64,000 bases of DNA. Source: CAIQPV01 sp963719855 (GTDB lineage: Bacteria; Pseudomonadota; Gammaproteobacteria; Burkholderiales; Gallionellaceae). Numbering within the stretch: position 1 is the stretch's first letter; every line of letters starts with the position of its first letter. The notes beneath the pieces are model-generated. The model ran no database searches. It was not told the DNA's origin and saw only the letters and a list, made by a program, of their open reading frames with translations. The stretch covers positions 682,001-746,000 of the forward strand of contig CAVRDK010000001.1 of NCBI GenBank assembly GCA_963719855.1, given 5' to 3'. Made by a program: the position numbers and the translations under genes. Shown one piece after another: positions 43,109-51,824 of the stretch.

Positions 43109-43560
43109 TGATTCCCAGACCTTTTTACTAAACTACGGGTAAAACTACTAGCCATCTGACTTGGCTGTCAAAAAATGACAGCCAACGTGTGACCCCTTTG
43201 GTGTGAGCGATTTGCTGCGGCAGCCTCGCCAAGTCCAGTTGCAACCAAATAGACGATGCCCTATAACACGACATTAATGGGCAACGGGATTGAAACTAAT
43301 GTCCCTAGGGGATTCTCCAGCATATTAATTATTAATGGCGCATTATAGCCATTTTTTTACCCAATCGGCAACGCCGATGTGCTGTTTGCAGCAGAATATC
43401 AAAACATTAAAGGATGGTTAAGGAATTGTTCTCGGAGTGTCAATATGACGTTAAGGGAGTGTTAATATTCCTTGATAGGATAGGCGAATTTCTGTAGAAT
43501 ATTCTGTTCAAATTAAAACGCTAGTGTTTAAATGTGCAACACCTAAGTTAGGATTTTGAG
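43109..43560. other. Divergent intergenic region between hyfB and sulP
   Basis: 452 bases with no gene. A perfect 10-bp hairpin TTGGCTGTCA-AAAAA-TGACAGCCAA lies at 43161-43185 without a T-run. The rest is AT-rich, particularly 43321-43550, which is consistent with promoters for both genes. An isolated GGGATTGAAAC at 43286 is not part of an array. No known riboswitch was recognised. Confidence 0.5.
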
Positions 43561-45345
43561 TTGACTAATATTCTCGCAAGCAATCCTTGGCTGTATAAAG
43601 TTTTCCCTTTCCTGCGCTGGTGGCCGATGGTGGACAAGCAGACCACCCGTGCCGATATGATTGCCGGACTGACCGGCGCGATTATCGTACTGCCGCAGGG
43701 CGTGGCGTTTGCCACCATTGCGGGTCTACCGCCGGAATATGGCCTGTATGCAGCGATGGTGCCAGCCATTATCGGCGCGCTGTTCGGTTCCAGTTGGCAC
43801 TTGGTGTCCGGCCCTACCACAGCTATTTCCATCGTGATTTTTTCTTCGGTTAGCCCGCTCGCTGAGCCGGGCAGTGCGCACTATATTAGCCTGGTGCTGA
43901 CCATGACTTTCCTGATGGGCGTATTCCAGCTTGTCATGGGGCTGGCGCGCATGGGTGTTCTGGTCAACTTCATTTCCCATACCGTGGTGATCGGCTTCAC
44001 CGCCGGAGCGGCGGTGCTGATTGCCGCCAGCCAGATCAAAAATTTCTTCGGCATCAACATCGCTCGCGGCTCGCACTTCTATGAAATTATCCACCAACTC
44101 GTGCTGCAATTCGGTAACATCAATCTTTACGTCACTGCGGTAGCAGCAGCAACATTGGCATCTGGCATCTTGGTGAAGAAGTTTTTCCCGAAAATCCCCT
44201 ATATGATCGCAGCGATGCTGATCGGCAGCTTTTTCGCACTGGCGCTGAACCGGATATTCGGTAACGATGTGACCCTTATCCGCACCGTTGGCGCGCTACC
44301 TGCGCAGTTGCCGCCGTTTTCCATGCCTGATCTTTCACTGGACACGATCAAGCAAATGTCATCCAGCGCTCTGGCGATCACCATGCTTGCGCTGACCGAG
44401 GCGGTCTCGATCGCACGTTCGGTCGCGGTGCGCTCAGAGCAGCGCATCAATGGCAACCAGGAATTCATCGGTCAGGGTTTGTCGAACATGCTCGGCAGTT
44501 TCTTCTCAGGCTACGCTTCGAGCGGATCATTCAACCGAAGCGGACTGAACTACGCTGCCGGAGCACAAACACCGTTGGCTGCGGTATTTTCCGCGCTGTT
44601 CCTTGCGGCCATACTGCTGATGGTGGCGCCGCTTGCCGCCTACCTGCCGATACCGGCGATGGCTGCGATCTTGTTCCTGGTTGCGTGGGGACTGATCGAT
44701 TTTCACCATATCCATTCCATTTCGCGCACCAGCCGTTCCGAGACTATAGTGCTGATTACCACACTGCTGTCTACGCTGTTCGTCGAGCTTGAATTCGCCA
44801 TTTACGTAGGTGTGATGCTGTCACTGATGCTCTACCTTGCGCGCACCTCACAGCCTTCCGTCGTTCCGGTAGTGCCGTCCGGCGAAGAAGGCTCCTACCA
44901 TTTCGTGGATGCCAAGGGTCACGTGGAATGTCCGCAGTTCAGCATGATACGCATCAACGGTTCGATCTTTTTCGGTGCGGTTGACCACGTTCAGCGCGCC
45001 TTGCAGCAAATCGACGAAACCAATCCGCAACAGAAAAGCGTGTTGATCGTTGGTAGTGGAATCAATTTCGTGGATGTCGCCGGTGCCGAAATGCTGGCGC
45101 AGGAAGCCAAGCGACGCAGAAAAATGGGGGGGGGGTTGTATTTCTACCGCCTTAAGGATTCGGTATACAAGTTCCTGAAGCAAGGTCACTACCTTAAGGA
45201 TATCGGCGAAGGTGGTTTTTTCCCAGCTAAGTCAAACGTGACTTTGGCGGTTTTTAATACCCTCGACCCGGAAATTTGTCGCAATTGCCAGACTAGGATT
45301 TTTAAAGAGTGCGTAACTGGACTACCCGGCGACGAGCCACGCTAA
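43561..45345 (+). CDS. SulP-family anion transporter with STAS domain (first copy)
   Basis: 594 residues. It starts at a TTG (43561) with AGGA seven bases upstream. The SulP transmembrane core is clear (GLTGAIIVLPQGVAFATIAG, PPEYGLYAAMVPAIIGALFG, FSGYASSGSFNRSGLNYAAG). A C-terminal STAS domain at about 455-560 follows (IRINGSIFFGAVDHVQRAL, NFVDVAGAEMLAQEAKRRR). A cysteine-containing tail (CRNCQTRIFKEC) is unusual for SulP and might bind metal. Substrates of SulP proteins include sulfate and bicarbonate. Divergent from the hyf-like operon, which suggests possible co-regulation. Confidence 0.9.
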   Translation: MTNILASNPWLYKVFPFLRWWPMVDKQTTRADMIAGLTGAIIVLPQGVAFATIAGLPPEYGLYAAMVPAIIGALFGSSWHLVSGPTTAISIVIFSSVSPLAEPGSAHYISLVLTMTFLMGVFQLVMGLARMGVLVNFISHTVVIGFTAGAAVLIAASQIKNFFGINIARGSHFYEIIHQLVLQFGNINLYVTAVAAATLASGILVKKFFPKIPYMIAAMLIGSFFALALNRIFGNDVTLIRTVGALPAQLPPFSMPDLSLDTIKQMSSSALAITMLALTEAVSIARSVAVRSEQRINGNQEFIGQGLSNMLGSFFSGYASSGSFNRSGLNYAAGAQTPLAAVFSALFLAAILLMVAPLAAYLPIPAMAAILFLVAWGLIDFHHIHSISRTSRSETIVLITTLLSTLFVELEFAIYVGVMLSLMLYLARTSQPSVVPVVPSGEEGSYHFVDAKGHVECPQFSMIRINGSIFFGAVDHVQRALQQIDETNPQQKSVLIVGSGINFVDVAGAEMLAQEAKRRRKMGGGLYFYRLKDSVYKFLKQGHYLKDIGEGGFFPAKSNVTLAVFNTLDPEICRNCQTRIFKECVTGLPGDEPR

Positions 45346-45479
45346 CAAGCAAAGTTGTAACAAAATCGAAAGTACGTTGCCAGCTTGTCGGCAGTTCATA
45401 TTTTGGAGTTAAACAAATATTAAGCGTATTTCTATGGTATTTATTCCATAGCAAACTTGCAGCCGATCCATTACAGGCG

Positions 45480-46194
45480 TTATTCTTTTACGGCTTCCCG
45501 ATAATCCTCTGCCAGAACTCTTGGTGCGCGGTCTATGCGATACAGCACCATGATCAGTCCGATCGTTGCCACCAGCATGAAATGCGGGCCAAACAGCCAG
45601 AATACCAAGGGCACCAAGAAATAGAAGGCACGCATTCCGATATAGTAGTAATTTCCTCCACGGTTCAGATGCAGCGCAACATGCTGTGGCGTTATCGCTT
45701 TATGATTGAGTGAAAACGGAACATTGATCATGTAGCCAACATGGTTGTAGATACGGATCGCCATGGAAAAGCAGAAGAATGCCACAAAGAGGTCAAGCAG
45801 TAACAGGAGAAGTTTGATCAACCATAAATCTGGGTGTTTGGTGCCAAAGGTGTTCAATGTATGCCAGTTGCTTTCGAGATTGTTGCTTTGGCCGCTCAGC
45901 GTCAGAAACGCCCATAATGAGCAACACTGCGGTGGACGCAAGGAAGGTGGCTGCCATGGTCGAGTTGCGTAAAGTTTGTATCGGAATCACATCTGGTTTT
46001 CCGCTACTCATCATTACTTCAACCCAAACGGTTCGAGCCAGGACATTGACAGCCTGCACACTATAGGCTGGATCCTCTCGCGTTTTATATTGCAGGTAAA
46101 GGTGATAAAGTACGAGCAAGGCCGCGCATAAGATGAAGCTGAAAATATCGTTGCCAAACTCGTTATGCAACCAAGTTAATGTGCCATCAAGCAT
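45480..46194 (-). pseudogene. DUF599 membrane protein, split by a one-base frameshift
   Basis: The upstream frame encodes LYHLYLQYKTREDPAYSVQ, a RTVWVEVMMSSGK stretch and NSTMAATFLASTAVLLIMG. The downstream frame continues TLSGQSNNLESNWHTLN, LIKLLLLLLDLFVAFFCFSM, RIYNHVGYMINVP and an EDYREAVKE end. They join as LLIMGVLTLSGQ if one T is removed from the TTT run (plus-strand AAA, 45905-45907). The restored protein is 237 residues with four helices, normal for DUF599. Function of the family is unknown. It lies between two SulP genes. May be a sequencing error. Confidence 0.83.
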
Positions 46195-46298
46195 TCTTGT
46201 TTTTCATATCTAATGTTGGATAAGTTTAAACAACCGTGCCTAGCCGTCCATACTGATTAGATGAATGTTAGGTGGTTCATTTCCAGCGTTAATGGAAA

Positions 46299-46325
46299 CG
46301 GGGCTGAAAACAGCCCCGCTTTTAT
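46299..46325. terminator. Probable stem-loop terminator between the second SulP gene and the DUF599 gene
   Basis: CGGGGCTG (46299-46306), loop AAAA, CAGCCCCG (46311-46318), followed by CTTTTATT on the plus strand. The T-rich side is weak for the minus-strand transcript from the SulP gene, so direction is uncertain. Confidence 0.55.
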
Positions 46326-46466
46326 TAGCCAGCACAGTAAACAGTACCCAGCTCAAATTAACTTTCTTTTCCATGCCACCATAAACATATCGTAGGCACA
46401 GATTTTGTGCCTGCACATCTTCCACGTGGACAAACATAAAACATTTTGCCCACCTTTCAGGAATTT

Positions 46467-48332
46467 TCAGGATCGTGAACTAACCTGTAACTTGTGAGCA
46501 CCGTGCAAGCTAATCCCTAGCTGTTGTCCCACGTGAACTTCAGCAACTCCTCCGCGCCCTCCACTACTCCGTTTTAAATCTTTTTGGGAAAAATGGGCAC
46601 GCGTTTGCAAAGCTTCAATGGCAATTTGATCAGTGCCGTAAATGTTGTTTTCACCTATAGTCTTAACCAGTCCTGTACGTTCCATCACTTCCAGCACCTG
46701 CATCTTGAGGCCGCTGAATACCAGAGTGATGCCGCTGTCATGCAGATGACGGGCCAAGCTTGAAATTATTTCCACACCTGAACCATCAAGATGATTGATG
46801 CCATGTCCGGCAATCAAAATAAATTTTGCATCCGGTTTCTGCTGCATGAGTTTCAGCACCGCATTCTCAAAAAAGGCAACGTTGAAAAACAACAGCGACG
46901 AGTCGAAACGAAGTGCACCGACCTGCGGTGGCAGTACTGGCAAATCAAATCGTGCCGCGTCCCTGAGGGTGCCATCCGAATGCAGACCAAGCGAAACGAT
47001 GATTCTTGGACGCATGCGACGGTATAAAAACAAAACCAGGGACAGAATGATGCCAGTGAGAATGCCATTCTGGATATTGGGTGCAAACATCAAGGTAGCA
47101 ATAAAAGTGGCAATGGCGGCTATGCCATCATCTCTGCTTGCCTGCAATGCGTGTTGAATGCTTTTGAAGTTCACCAGGTTAGCCACCGCCATCATAATCA
47201 TCGCGGCCAGCACAGGTTTAGGCAAATGGAACAAGGCTCCTGTAAAAAACATGAGCGTTGCTAATACAAAACTGGCGCTGATGAGCGAAGACAGACCTGT
47301 CCTGGCATTGGAAGCGAGGTTGATTGCCGAGCGGGAAAACGATCCGCTGACTGGCATCGATTGGCAAAAAGCGGCGGCAACTTTCGCCAACCCCTGTCCG
47401 ATCAATTCCTGGTTCTCGTCCCAGCGTGACCGCGTTTTCATGGAGATCACTTTGCAACTCGACATGGCTTCCACAAAACTGATCAGAGACACCACGAACG
47501 CAGCTGGCAGCAAGTCACGAATAGCTGTCCAATCAAAGGTTGGGACGGACAAGCTGGGTAGGCCGGTTGGAATTTCTCCCACTACCCTGCCGCCATGTTC
47601 CGCGAACCCCACCATGTAGCTGATCCACGTAAGAAGTCCGACGGTAATCAACACACCCGGAAGCTTGGGAAAGATTTTCTTGAAGAAGTAAAGTAACGCT
47701 AATGCGCCCAGGCCAAATGCCAGTGACATGCCATGCAGCGTATCGAAATTAGCCAGAACATTCCAGGTATCCACTAGCAAATGTGTGCTCTGTTTTACGG
47801 ATATGCCGAGGAATGCCGGAATCTGCGAGATGCCAATGATCAGCGCTGCGGCATTGATGAAGCCCATCAGCACGGGATGCGAGAGGAAGTTAAGCAACAC
47901 GCCCATCCGTGCAATGCCGAATCCGATCTGAATCATTCCCGATAGCAAAGCGAGCAAAACCGCATATGCATAAAATTGTTGGGAGCCTGCCGCAGCCAAC
48001 GGGGCAATGCTCGCTGCGGTGAGCAACGATGTCATGGCCACAGGCCCAGTAGACAGGATCGCCGATGAGCCGAAGAGCACGCCTATGATAGTTGGGATAA
48101 AGGCCGCATACAGGCCATAGTAGGGGGGCACACCTGCCAGTTGTGCATAGGCAAGCGCTTGCGGAATGGCCACTAGCGAAACAGTGACACCGGCGATAAT
48201 ATCTTCCCTTATGGATTGAGCAGTGAAGCGCTGCCAGCCGAGGAAAGGGAGATATCTTTTGAGGAGATCAAACCCCGATTGCGATTTGCTACCGTCACCC
48301 ACAGCCTTGATATTGAGCGAACTATTTTGCAT
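46467..48332 (-). CDS. SulP-family anion transporter with STAS domain (second copy)
   Basis: 621 residues from the ATG at 48332. SulP core: GVTVSLVAIPQALAYAQLAG, PPYYGLYAAFIPTIIGVLFG, and MPVSGSFSRSAINLASNARTG. The STAS domain lies near 470-580 (FDSSLLFFNVAFFENAVLK, HGINHLDGSGVEIISSLARH). Clearly diverged from the 43.5-kb copy and lacking its Cys-rich tail. The start overlaps the end of the small upstream frame by 11 bases, so translation is probably coupled. Substrate (sulfate, bicarbonate or other anion) is not determinable from sequence. Confidence 0.9.
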   Translation of the reverse strand: MQNSSLNIKAVGDGSKSQSGFDLLKRYLPFLGWQRFTAQSIREDIIAGVTVSLVAIPQALAYAQLAGVPPYYGLYAAFIPTIIGVLFGSSAILSTGPVAMTSLLTAASIAPLAAAGSQQFYAYAVLLALLSGMIQIGFGIARMGVLLNFLSHPVLMGFINAAALIIGISQIPAFLGISVKQSTHLLVDTWNVLANFDTLHGMSLAFGLGALALLYFFKKIFPKLPGVLITVGLLTWISYMVGFAEHGGRVVGEIPTGLPSLSVPTFDWTAIRDLLPAAFVVSLISFVEAMSSCKVISMKTRSRWDENQELIGQGLAKVAAAFCQSMPVSGSFSRSAINLASNARTGLSSLISASFVLATLMFFTGALFHLPKPVLAAMIMMAVANLVNFKSIQHALQASRDDGIAAIATFIATLMFAPNIQNGILTGIILSLVLFLYRRMRPRIIVSLGLHSDGTLRDAARFDLPVLPPQVGALRFDSSLLFFNVAFFENAVLKLMQQKPDAKFILIAGHGINHLDGSGVEIISSLARHLHDSGITLVFSGLKMQVLEVMERTGLVKTIGENNIYGTDQIAIEALQTRAHFSQKDLKRSSGGRGGVAEVHVGQQLGISLHGAHKLQVSSRS

Positions 48333-48522
48333 GTTTTGCAAGAAGTACCTTTGCACCATCCAGATCACCTGCTTCGCTCAGTGCAATAGCCGTTCCTATT
48401 TGATCGAGCTTCATAAAGAAAGCACGCAGAGCATGACGCACTTTTGTAAATCTTGGTTCATGGGCTTGATGAGATGTGTACATGGAAGCCATACTGCCAT
48501 TGGATATCGATGAAATTTTCAT
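48322..48522 (-). CDS. Small hypothetical protein, coupled to the SulP gene
   Basis: 66 residues: MKISSISNGSMASMYTSHQA, then a helical half with RHALRAFFMKLDQIGTAIAL and EAGDLDGAKVLLAKHAK. A GGGAG ribosome site lies eight bases upstream of the ATG. Its last codons overlap the SulP start by 11 bases. No similarity recognised. The good ribosome site and overlap argue that it is translated. Confidence 0.55.
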   Translation of the reverse strand: MKISSISNGSMASMYTSHQAHEPRFTKVRHALRAFFMKLDQIGTAIALSEAGDLDGAKVLLAKHAK

Positions 48523-48794
48523 TTTCGTCTCCCGACAAAATTAACGTTAACGCGACAATCACATCAATGTCTGGGAGCGATCATTCGCAGCCCATTTCTT
48601 GATATGGGCACAATTTTAAGGCTGGCTGCGTTATGGGCGCGTTAGCCGAGCGTCAAGGGAGTGTAAAGGCGGGGTTATGTTGGTGTGCTGTTAACGGGCA
48701 TGGCGATGATGCCATCTCGGTTAATGAAACCCATGTAGGAGCGCGATGATTGCCGTTGATTTGAATTGGATATTGGATTATGTTTTTAATGCAA

Positions 48795-49967
48795 TTACTT
48801 TGGCACAACCATACAATTGAACGATACCGCACTGAAGAATTGGTTATCGGTCAGCCGTCCGGCCACTTTGGCTTCTGCCTCTGCCAGCGCAGTTCCGTGT
48901 TCAAAAGAATTGTGCGAAAAATAGACTTCAGCCTCGACCTTGCCGCCAATATAGTGCAATACCACTCGCTGTGGCTCCGGCAAGCCATCGAGTATCGGAG
49001 CAAGATAAATCAGCAAATTTTCGCGACTCGGCATCCGTTGGGCATTGCTATCGTGATCATTATCATCTTCAGGATCAATATGCACCAGCACATCGGCCAC
49101 TGCCGGATGAATCATCAGCACCCGACTCCGGGCGCATTCCGCAATGTGGTGCCCTTCGGACACGCTAATACGCGGATCGACCAGAATATGGGCATCCACC
49201 AATGCGCGGTGGGCCATACGACGGGTGCGCAGTTCGTGCAGACTTTTCACCCCCGGAGTGTCAATCAGTGTCTGGCGAATGCTGTCCACTTCCTCTATTG
49301 ATAGCCCAGCATCAATCAGTTCCTGAAAGGCGTCCCACGCAAACACAACACCCATGCGCACGATCATGAAACCAACCAGAATTGCCGCCACCGAGTCAGC
49401 ATAGACAAATCCCAACAGATTGCCGCCGATACCCACTGCCACCACCAGCGACGAAGCTGCATCCGAGCGCGCATGCCAGGCATTGGCGATTAGCATGGGC
49501 GAACGCAGTCGTTCACCCACATGCAGCATGTAGCGAAACAATCCCTCCTTGATGAGGAGGGCAATCATTGCCACCCATAGCGCCAGCGGGGCCACAGGGG
49601 GGAGATTCCCGATATGCTGCAGCTTCATCGCTGCCGCCACCATGATGGCGCCGCCGGTGGCTACCAGAATTGCACCCAATACAAATGAGGCTGCTGTTTC
49701 TACCCTGCCGTGGCCATAGGGATGGCCTTCATCGGCCGGATCTTTGCTGTGATGGCTCGCCACCAACACCAGAAAATCGCATACGAGGTCAGACAGCGAG
49801 TGCATGCCGTCCGCAATTAAACTCTGTGAATGAGCCAGGAAACCAACAACAACCTGCATTAGTGTCAAGAAAACATTTGCCGCCACACTGACCCAAGTGG
49901 AACGGTTAGCCATGGCATGACGCTGGGGGTCGTCGTATGAAATATGGGCGTGTTCCTGATTACTCAT
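48795..49967 (-). CDS. Cation diffusion facilitator metal exporter
   Basis: 390 residues. A six-helix CDF domain with site-A ligands in LIADGMHSLSDLVCDFL (D...HSLSD, Asp at the second position) and HARSDAASS, plus a His-containing loop GHPYGHGRVE. The cytoplasmic domain is followed by an extra His/Asp-rich stretch (HIDPEDDNDHDSNAQR) and a C-terminal ~75-residue extension beyond typical FieF (about 300 residues). Likely exports Zn2+, Fe2+ or a similar ion by proton antiport. Single gene; 55 bases downstream of the cytochrome b gene on the same strand. Confidence 0.9.
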   Translation of the reverse strand: MSNQEHAHISYDDPQRHAMANRSTWVSVAANVFLTLMQVVVGFLAHSQSLIADGMHSLSDLVCDFLVLVASHHSKDPADEGHPYGHGRVETAASFVLGAILVATGGAIMVAAAMKLQHIGNLPPVAPLALWVAMIALLIKEGLFRYMLHVGERLRSPMLIANAWHARSDAASSLVVAVGIGGNLLGFVYADSVAAILVGFMIVRMGVVFAWDAFQELIDAGLSIEEVDSIRQTLIDTPGVKSLHELRTRRMAHRALVDAHILVDPRISVSEGHHIAECARSRVLMIHPAVADVLVHIDPEDDNDHDSNAQRMPSRENLLIYLAPILDGLPEPQRVVLHYIGGKVEAEVYFSHNSFEHGTALAEAEAKVAGRLTDNQFFSAVSFNCMVVPK

Positions 49968-50022
49968 AGCGTGTGTGTTTTCTTGGTCGAATAATGATAT
50001 TTAATCCCGGGCGTTTCATACC

Positions 50023-50631
50023 TTAACTTACCAGACTCATCAGGCTTGCCGACAAAACCGATCCAAGTAGCAGAATAACCCAGTATTTTTTGCTTGATGC
50101 GATAGCATCTGTTCCTTTTCCCTGCTTTAATCCGGTCACCATGCTGCGCACGAGATTTTCGTTGTGCAAGCGGCTGCTCACCACCACGCCGGATATATGC
50201 AAGCCGACCATGCCCAGCATAGCATATGCCAATACGTCATGGGCTTCTTCCAGCCATTCACCACCCATATCGGCATACGCCGCCCAGCCGCTGCCCACCA
50301 CTGAAGACCCGAGCAATATCAGGGCATATATCGCATAGCTGCCAGCTGGATTGTGGCCGATCCAGTGAACGGGCTTGCCCTTGAGTAAACCGCCCAGGTA
50401 GACGAATAACTGGTGCGGGGAAAACATGAATGATTTGAAGCGGGCATAGCGTGTTCCGGCCATGCCCCAGAACAGACGGAAGGCAAGCACCCCGGCCATC
50501 GCATACCCTGCCGTCACATGCACCAGCCGCCATTCTTCACTGTCACTCGACAAGAATGCCACAATGAAAGCGGCGACCAACAACCAGTGGCCGATGCGCG
50601 TAGGGAAATCCCATACCAGTATTTTTTCCAT
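50023..50631 (-). CDS. Cytochrome b561-type membrane cytochrome of the SHP/DHC system
   Basis: 202 residues, four transmembrane helices. Haem-ligating histidines are at PTRIGHWLLVAAF near the start, RLVHVTAGYAMAG, EAHDVLAYAMLG and VGLHISGVVV, as in the Ni,Fe-hydrogenase/cytochrome b561 family. Third gene of a minus-strand operon behind the SHP and diheme cytochrome c genes. It probably takes electrons from quinol to the diheme cytochrome c. Confidence 0.9.
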   Translation of the reverse strand: MEKILVWDFPTRIGHWLLVAAFIVAFLSSDSEEWRLVHVTAGYAMAGVLAFRLFWGMAGTRYARFKSFMFSPHQLFVYLGGLLKGKPVHWIGHNPAGSYAIYALILLGSSVVGSGWAAYADMGGEWLEEAHDVLAYAMLGMVGLHISGVVVSSRLHNENLVRSMVTGLKQGKGTDAIASSKKYWVILLLGSVLSASLMSLVS

Positions 50632-50666
50632 GATGCTTCCTCTCTCGAAAATATCAGTTCAAACGA

Positions 50667-51152
50667 TTAGTCGTCATCATCATGCCGTGAGCCGCCCGGC
50701 ATACGAATGCCGCGTTCCGACCAGTCGCCGCGTTCAGCATTCACATGACAAGCAGTGCAGTTAGAGCGGCTCTTCACTAATGGATTTGACCAAGTGTTAT
50801 TCGATACCTCGTGGTGTTCGCGCGTGAACCATGACGTATCGCCGATCCGCAAACTGGATGCGCTGTGCATGTTGCCGCTGCCCGCATTGCGCTGCATGAA
50901 GTCGAGAATGTCCTTGTTGTCTTTGGCATCCAGCACCGCATTTGCGCCGAAGTGCTTGTTCAAACCGCCCATCAGGCGTTGCCAGTTTTCAGCCGTCAAC
51001 AACTGCGGAGGATAGGCGATGTGGCAACTGCCACATTCTTCCTTCCATTTAGGATTATTGGGAACAGGCAGTTTGTCTCCATCTGCATACACCACCGTGT
51101 TTCCAAAAATAAAAGCCAATGCTACAAAAAATTTCACCATAAAACATTTCAT
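50667..51152 (-). CDS. Diheme cytochrome c (DHC family)
   Basis: 161 residues from the ATG at 51152, which has AAGGAG eight bases upstream (a TTG at 51158 is less likely). Signal peptide (MVKFFVALAFIFGNTVVYA). Two haem-c sites, CGSCH (40-44) and CTACH (132-136). The AYPPQLLTAENWQRLM segment after the first haem is typical of DHC, the electron donor to SHP in Rhodobacter and Shewanella. C-terminal Asp-rich tail. Periplasmic. Confidence 0.93.
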   Translation of the reverse strand: MKCFMVKFFVALAFIFGNTVVYADGDKLPVPNNPKWKEECGSCHIAYPPQLLTAENWQRLMGGLNKHFGANAVLDAKDNKDILDFMQRNAGSGNMHSASSLRIGDTSWFTREHHEVSNNTWSNPLVKSRSNCTACHVNAERGDWSERGIRMPGGSRHDDDD

Positions 51153-51154
51153 AA

Positions 51155-51568
51155 TCAAGCTCCTTGAGAAACAAATTGAATAAAGTCAGCCTTCTCCGCA
51201 GCCGTGCATTCACGGCCAACCACTTCCGTGCAATTGCGCTTAAACCACTTCTCAACTTTCTTTGAACTGGTGAAACGTTCCTTGTTAACTGCTGGCGAAA
51301 GGGGATCGATACGTTTGTCAGTAACGACATGTTTGCCATCCGCCTTCAGATTCTTGCCGTGGCAGACTGTGCAATTCGGCATTTTCTGCGCCACGTTCCA
51401 TTCCTTGGTGAAAAATGCCTGACCGCGCTGGGCGGATGGCGTAAATCCAGGCTTTGCTTTTGCTGCTTCCGCCGCGTAGCCGGACACAAGGCTCGCGGGA
51501 GTTTCCGCAAACACCGGATTCGCACTAGCCAGAAACAGCAAGGCGATGCATATTTTTTTTGCAGTCAT
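51155..51568 (-). CDS. SHP-type monohaem cytochrome c (DUF1924)
   Basis: 137 residues. Signal peptide (MTAKKICIALLFLASANPVFA). Single haem site CTVCH (66-70). Residue N95 in a SPAVNKERF context is where SHP proteins carry the unusual Asn axial ligand. C113 and C121 (CTEVVGREC) match the conserved disulfide. SHP binds O2, NO or peroxide at the vacated axial position. First gene of the SHP-DHC-cytochrome b operon; divergent from the QseBC-like system, which is a common regulator of this operon type. Confidence 0.88.
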   Translation of the reverse strand: MTAKKICIALLFLASANPVFAETPASLVSGYAAEAAKAKPGFTPSAQRGQAFFTKEWNVAQKMPNCTVCHGKNLKADGKHVVTDKRIDPLSPAVNKERFTSSKKVEKWFKRNCTEVVGRECTAAEKADFIQFVSQGA

Positions 51569-51610
51569 AATAAAATCTCCTTCATGTAATGATTTTTCGG
51601 GGTAACCTAT

Positions 51611-51751
51611 GGGAGCCTCTAAAAATTTAATTTGCTAAGTCAGACAAGGCGCGAGCAAAAAATTAAGCCGCCACATATGTTTGATATGTAAGAAGTAATT
51701 TTTTGTGAGCAACGCAGTATCACGACGCAAATTGGATTATTAGAGGCTCCC
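51611..51751. repeat. 141-bp palindromic element (copy B) upstream of the two-component system
   Basis: Terminal inverted repeats GGGAGCCTCTAA (51611-51622) and TTAGAGGCTCCC (51740-51751) are perfect. The interior has inverted AATTTAATTTGC/GCAAATTGGATT and AAAAAATTA/TAATTTTTT parts around a CATATGTTTGATATG centre. The same framework occurs at 39329-39470. Non-coding MITE-like element between the SHP operon and the response regulator gene. Confidence 0.88.
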
Positions 51752-51824
51752 TTATGCTCCGATACCAGTATGGCAAACGATTATTAACCGGCGCTTAATG
51801 GCAGCGACTTAACTGGAGCAACAA

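Noticed and set aside
43161..43185. Perfect hairpin TTGGCTGTCA-AAAAA-TGACAGCCAA as a terminator
   Set aside because: It lies upstream of both divergent genes and has no T-run; kept only as a note in the intergenic entry.
43286..43296. GGGATTGAAAC, the typical 3' end of some CRISPR repeats
   Set aside because: It occurs once, with no repeated unit, spacers or cas genes nearby.
46240..46437. 65-codon minus-strand frame between the second SulP gene and the DUF599 gene
   Set aside because: It spans a stable stem-loop and has no similarity or good ribosome site.
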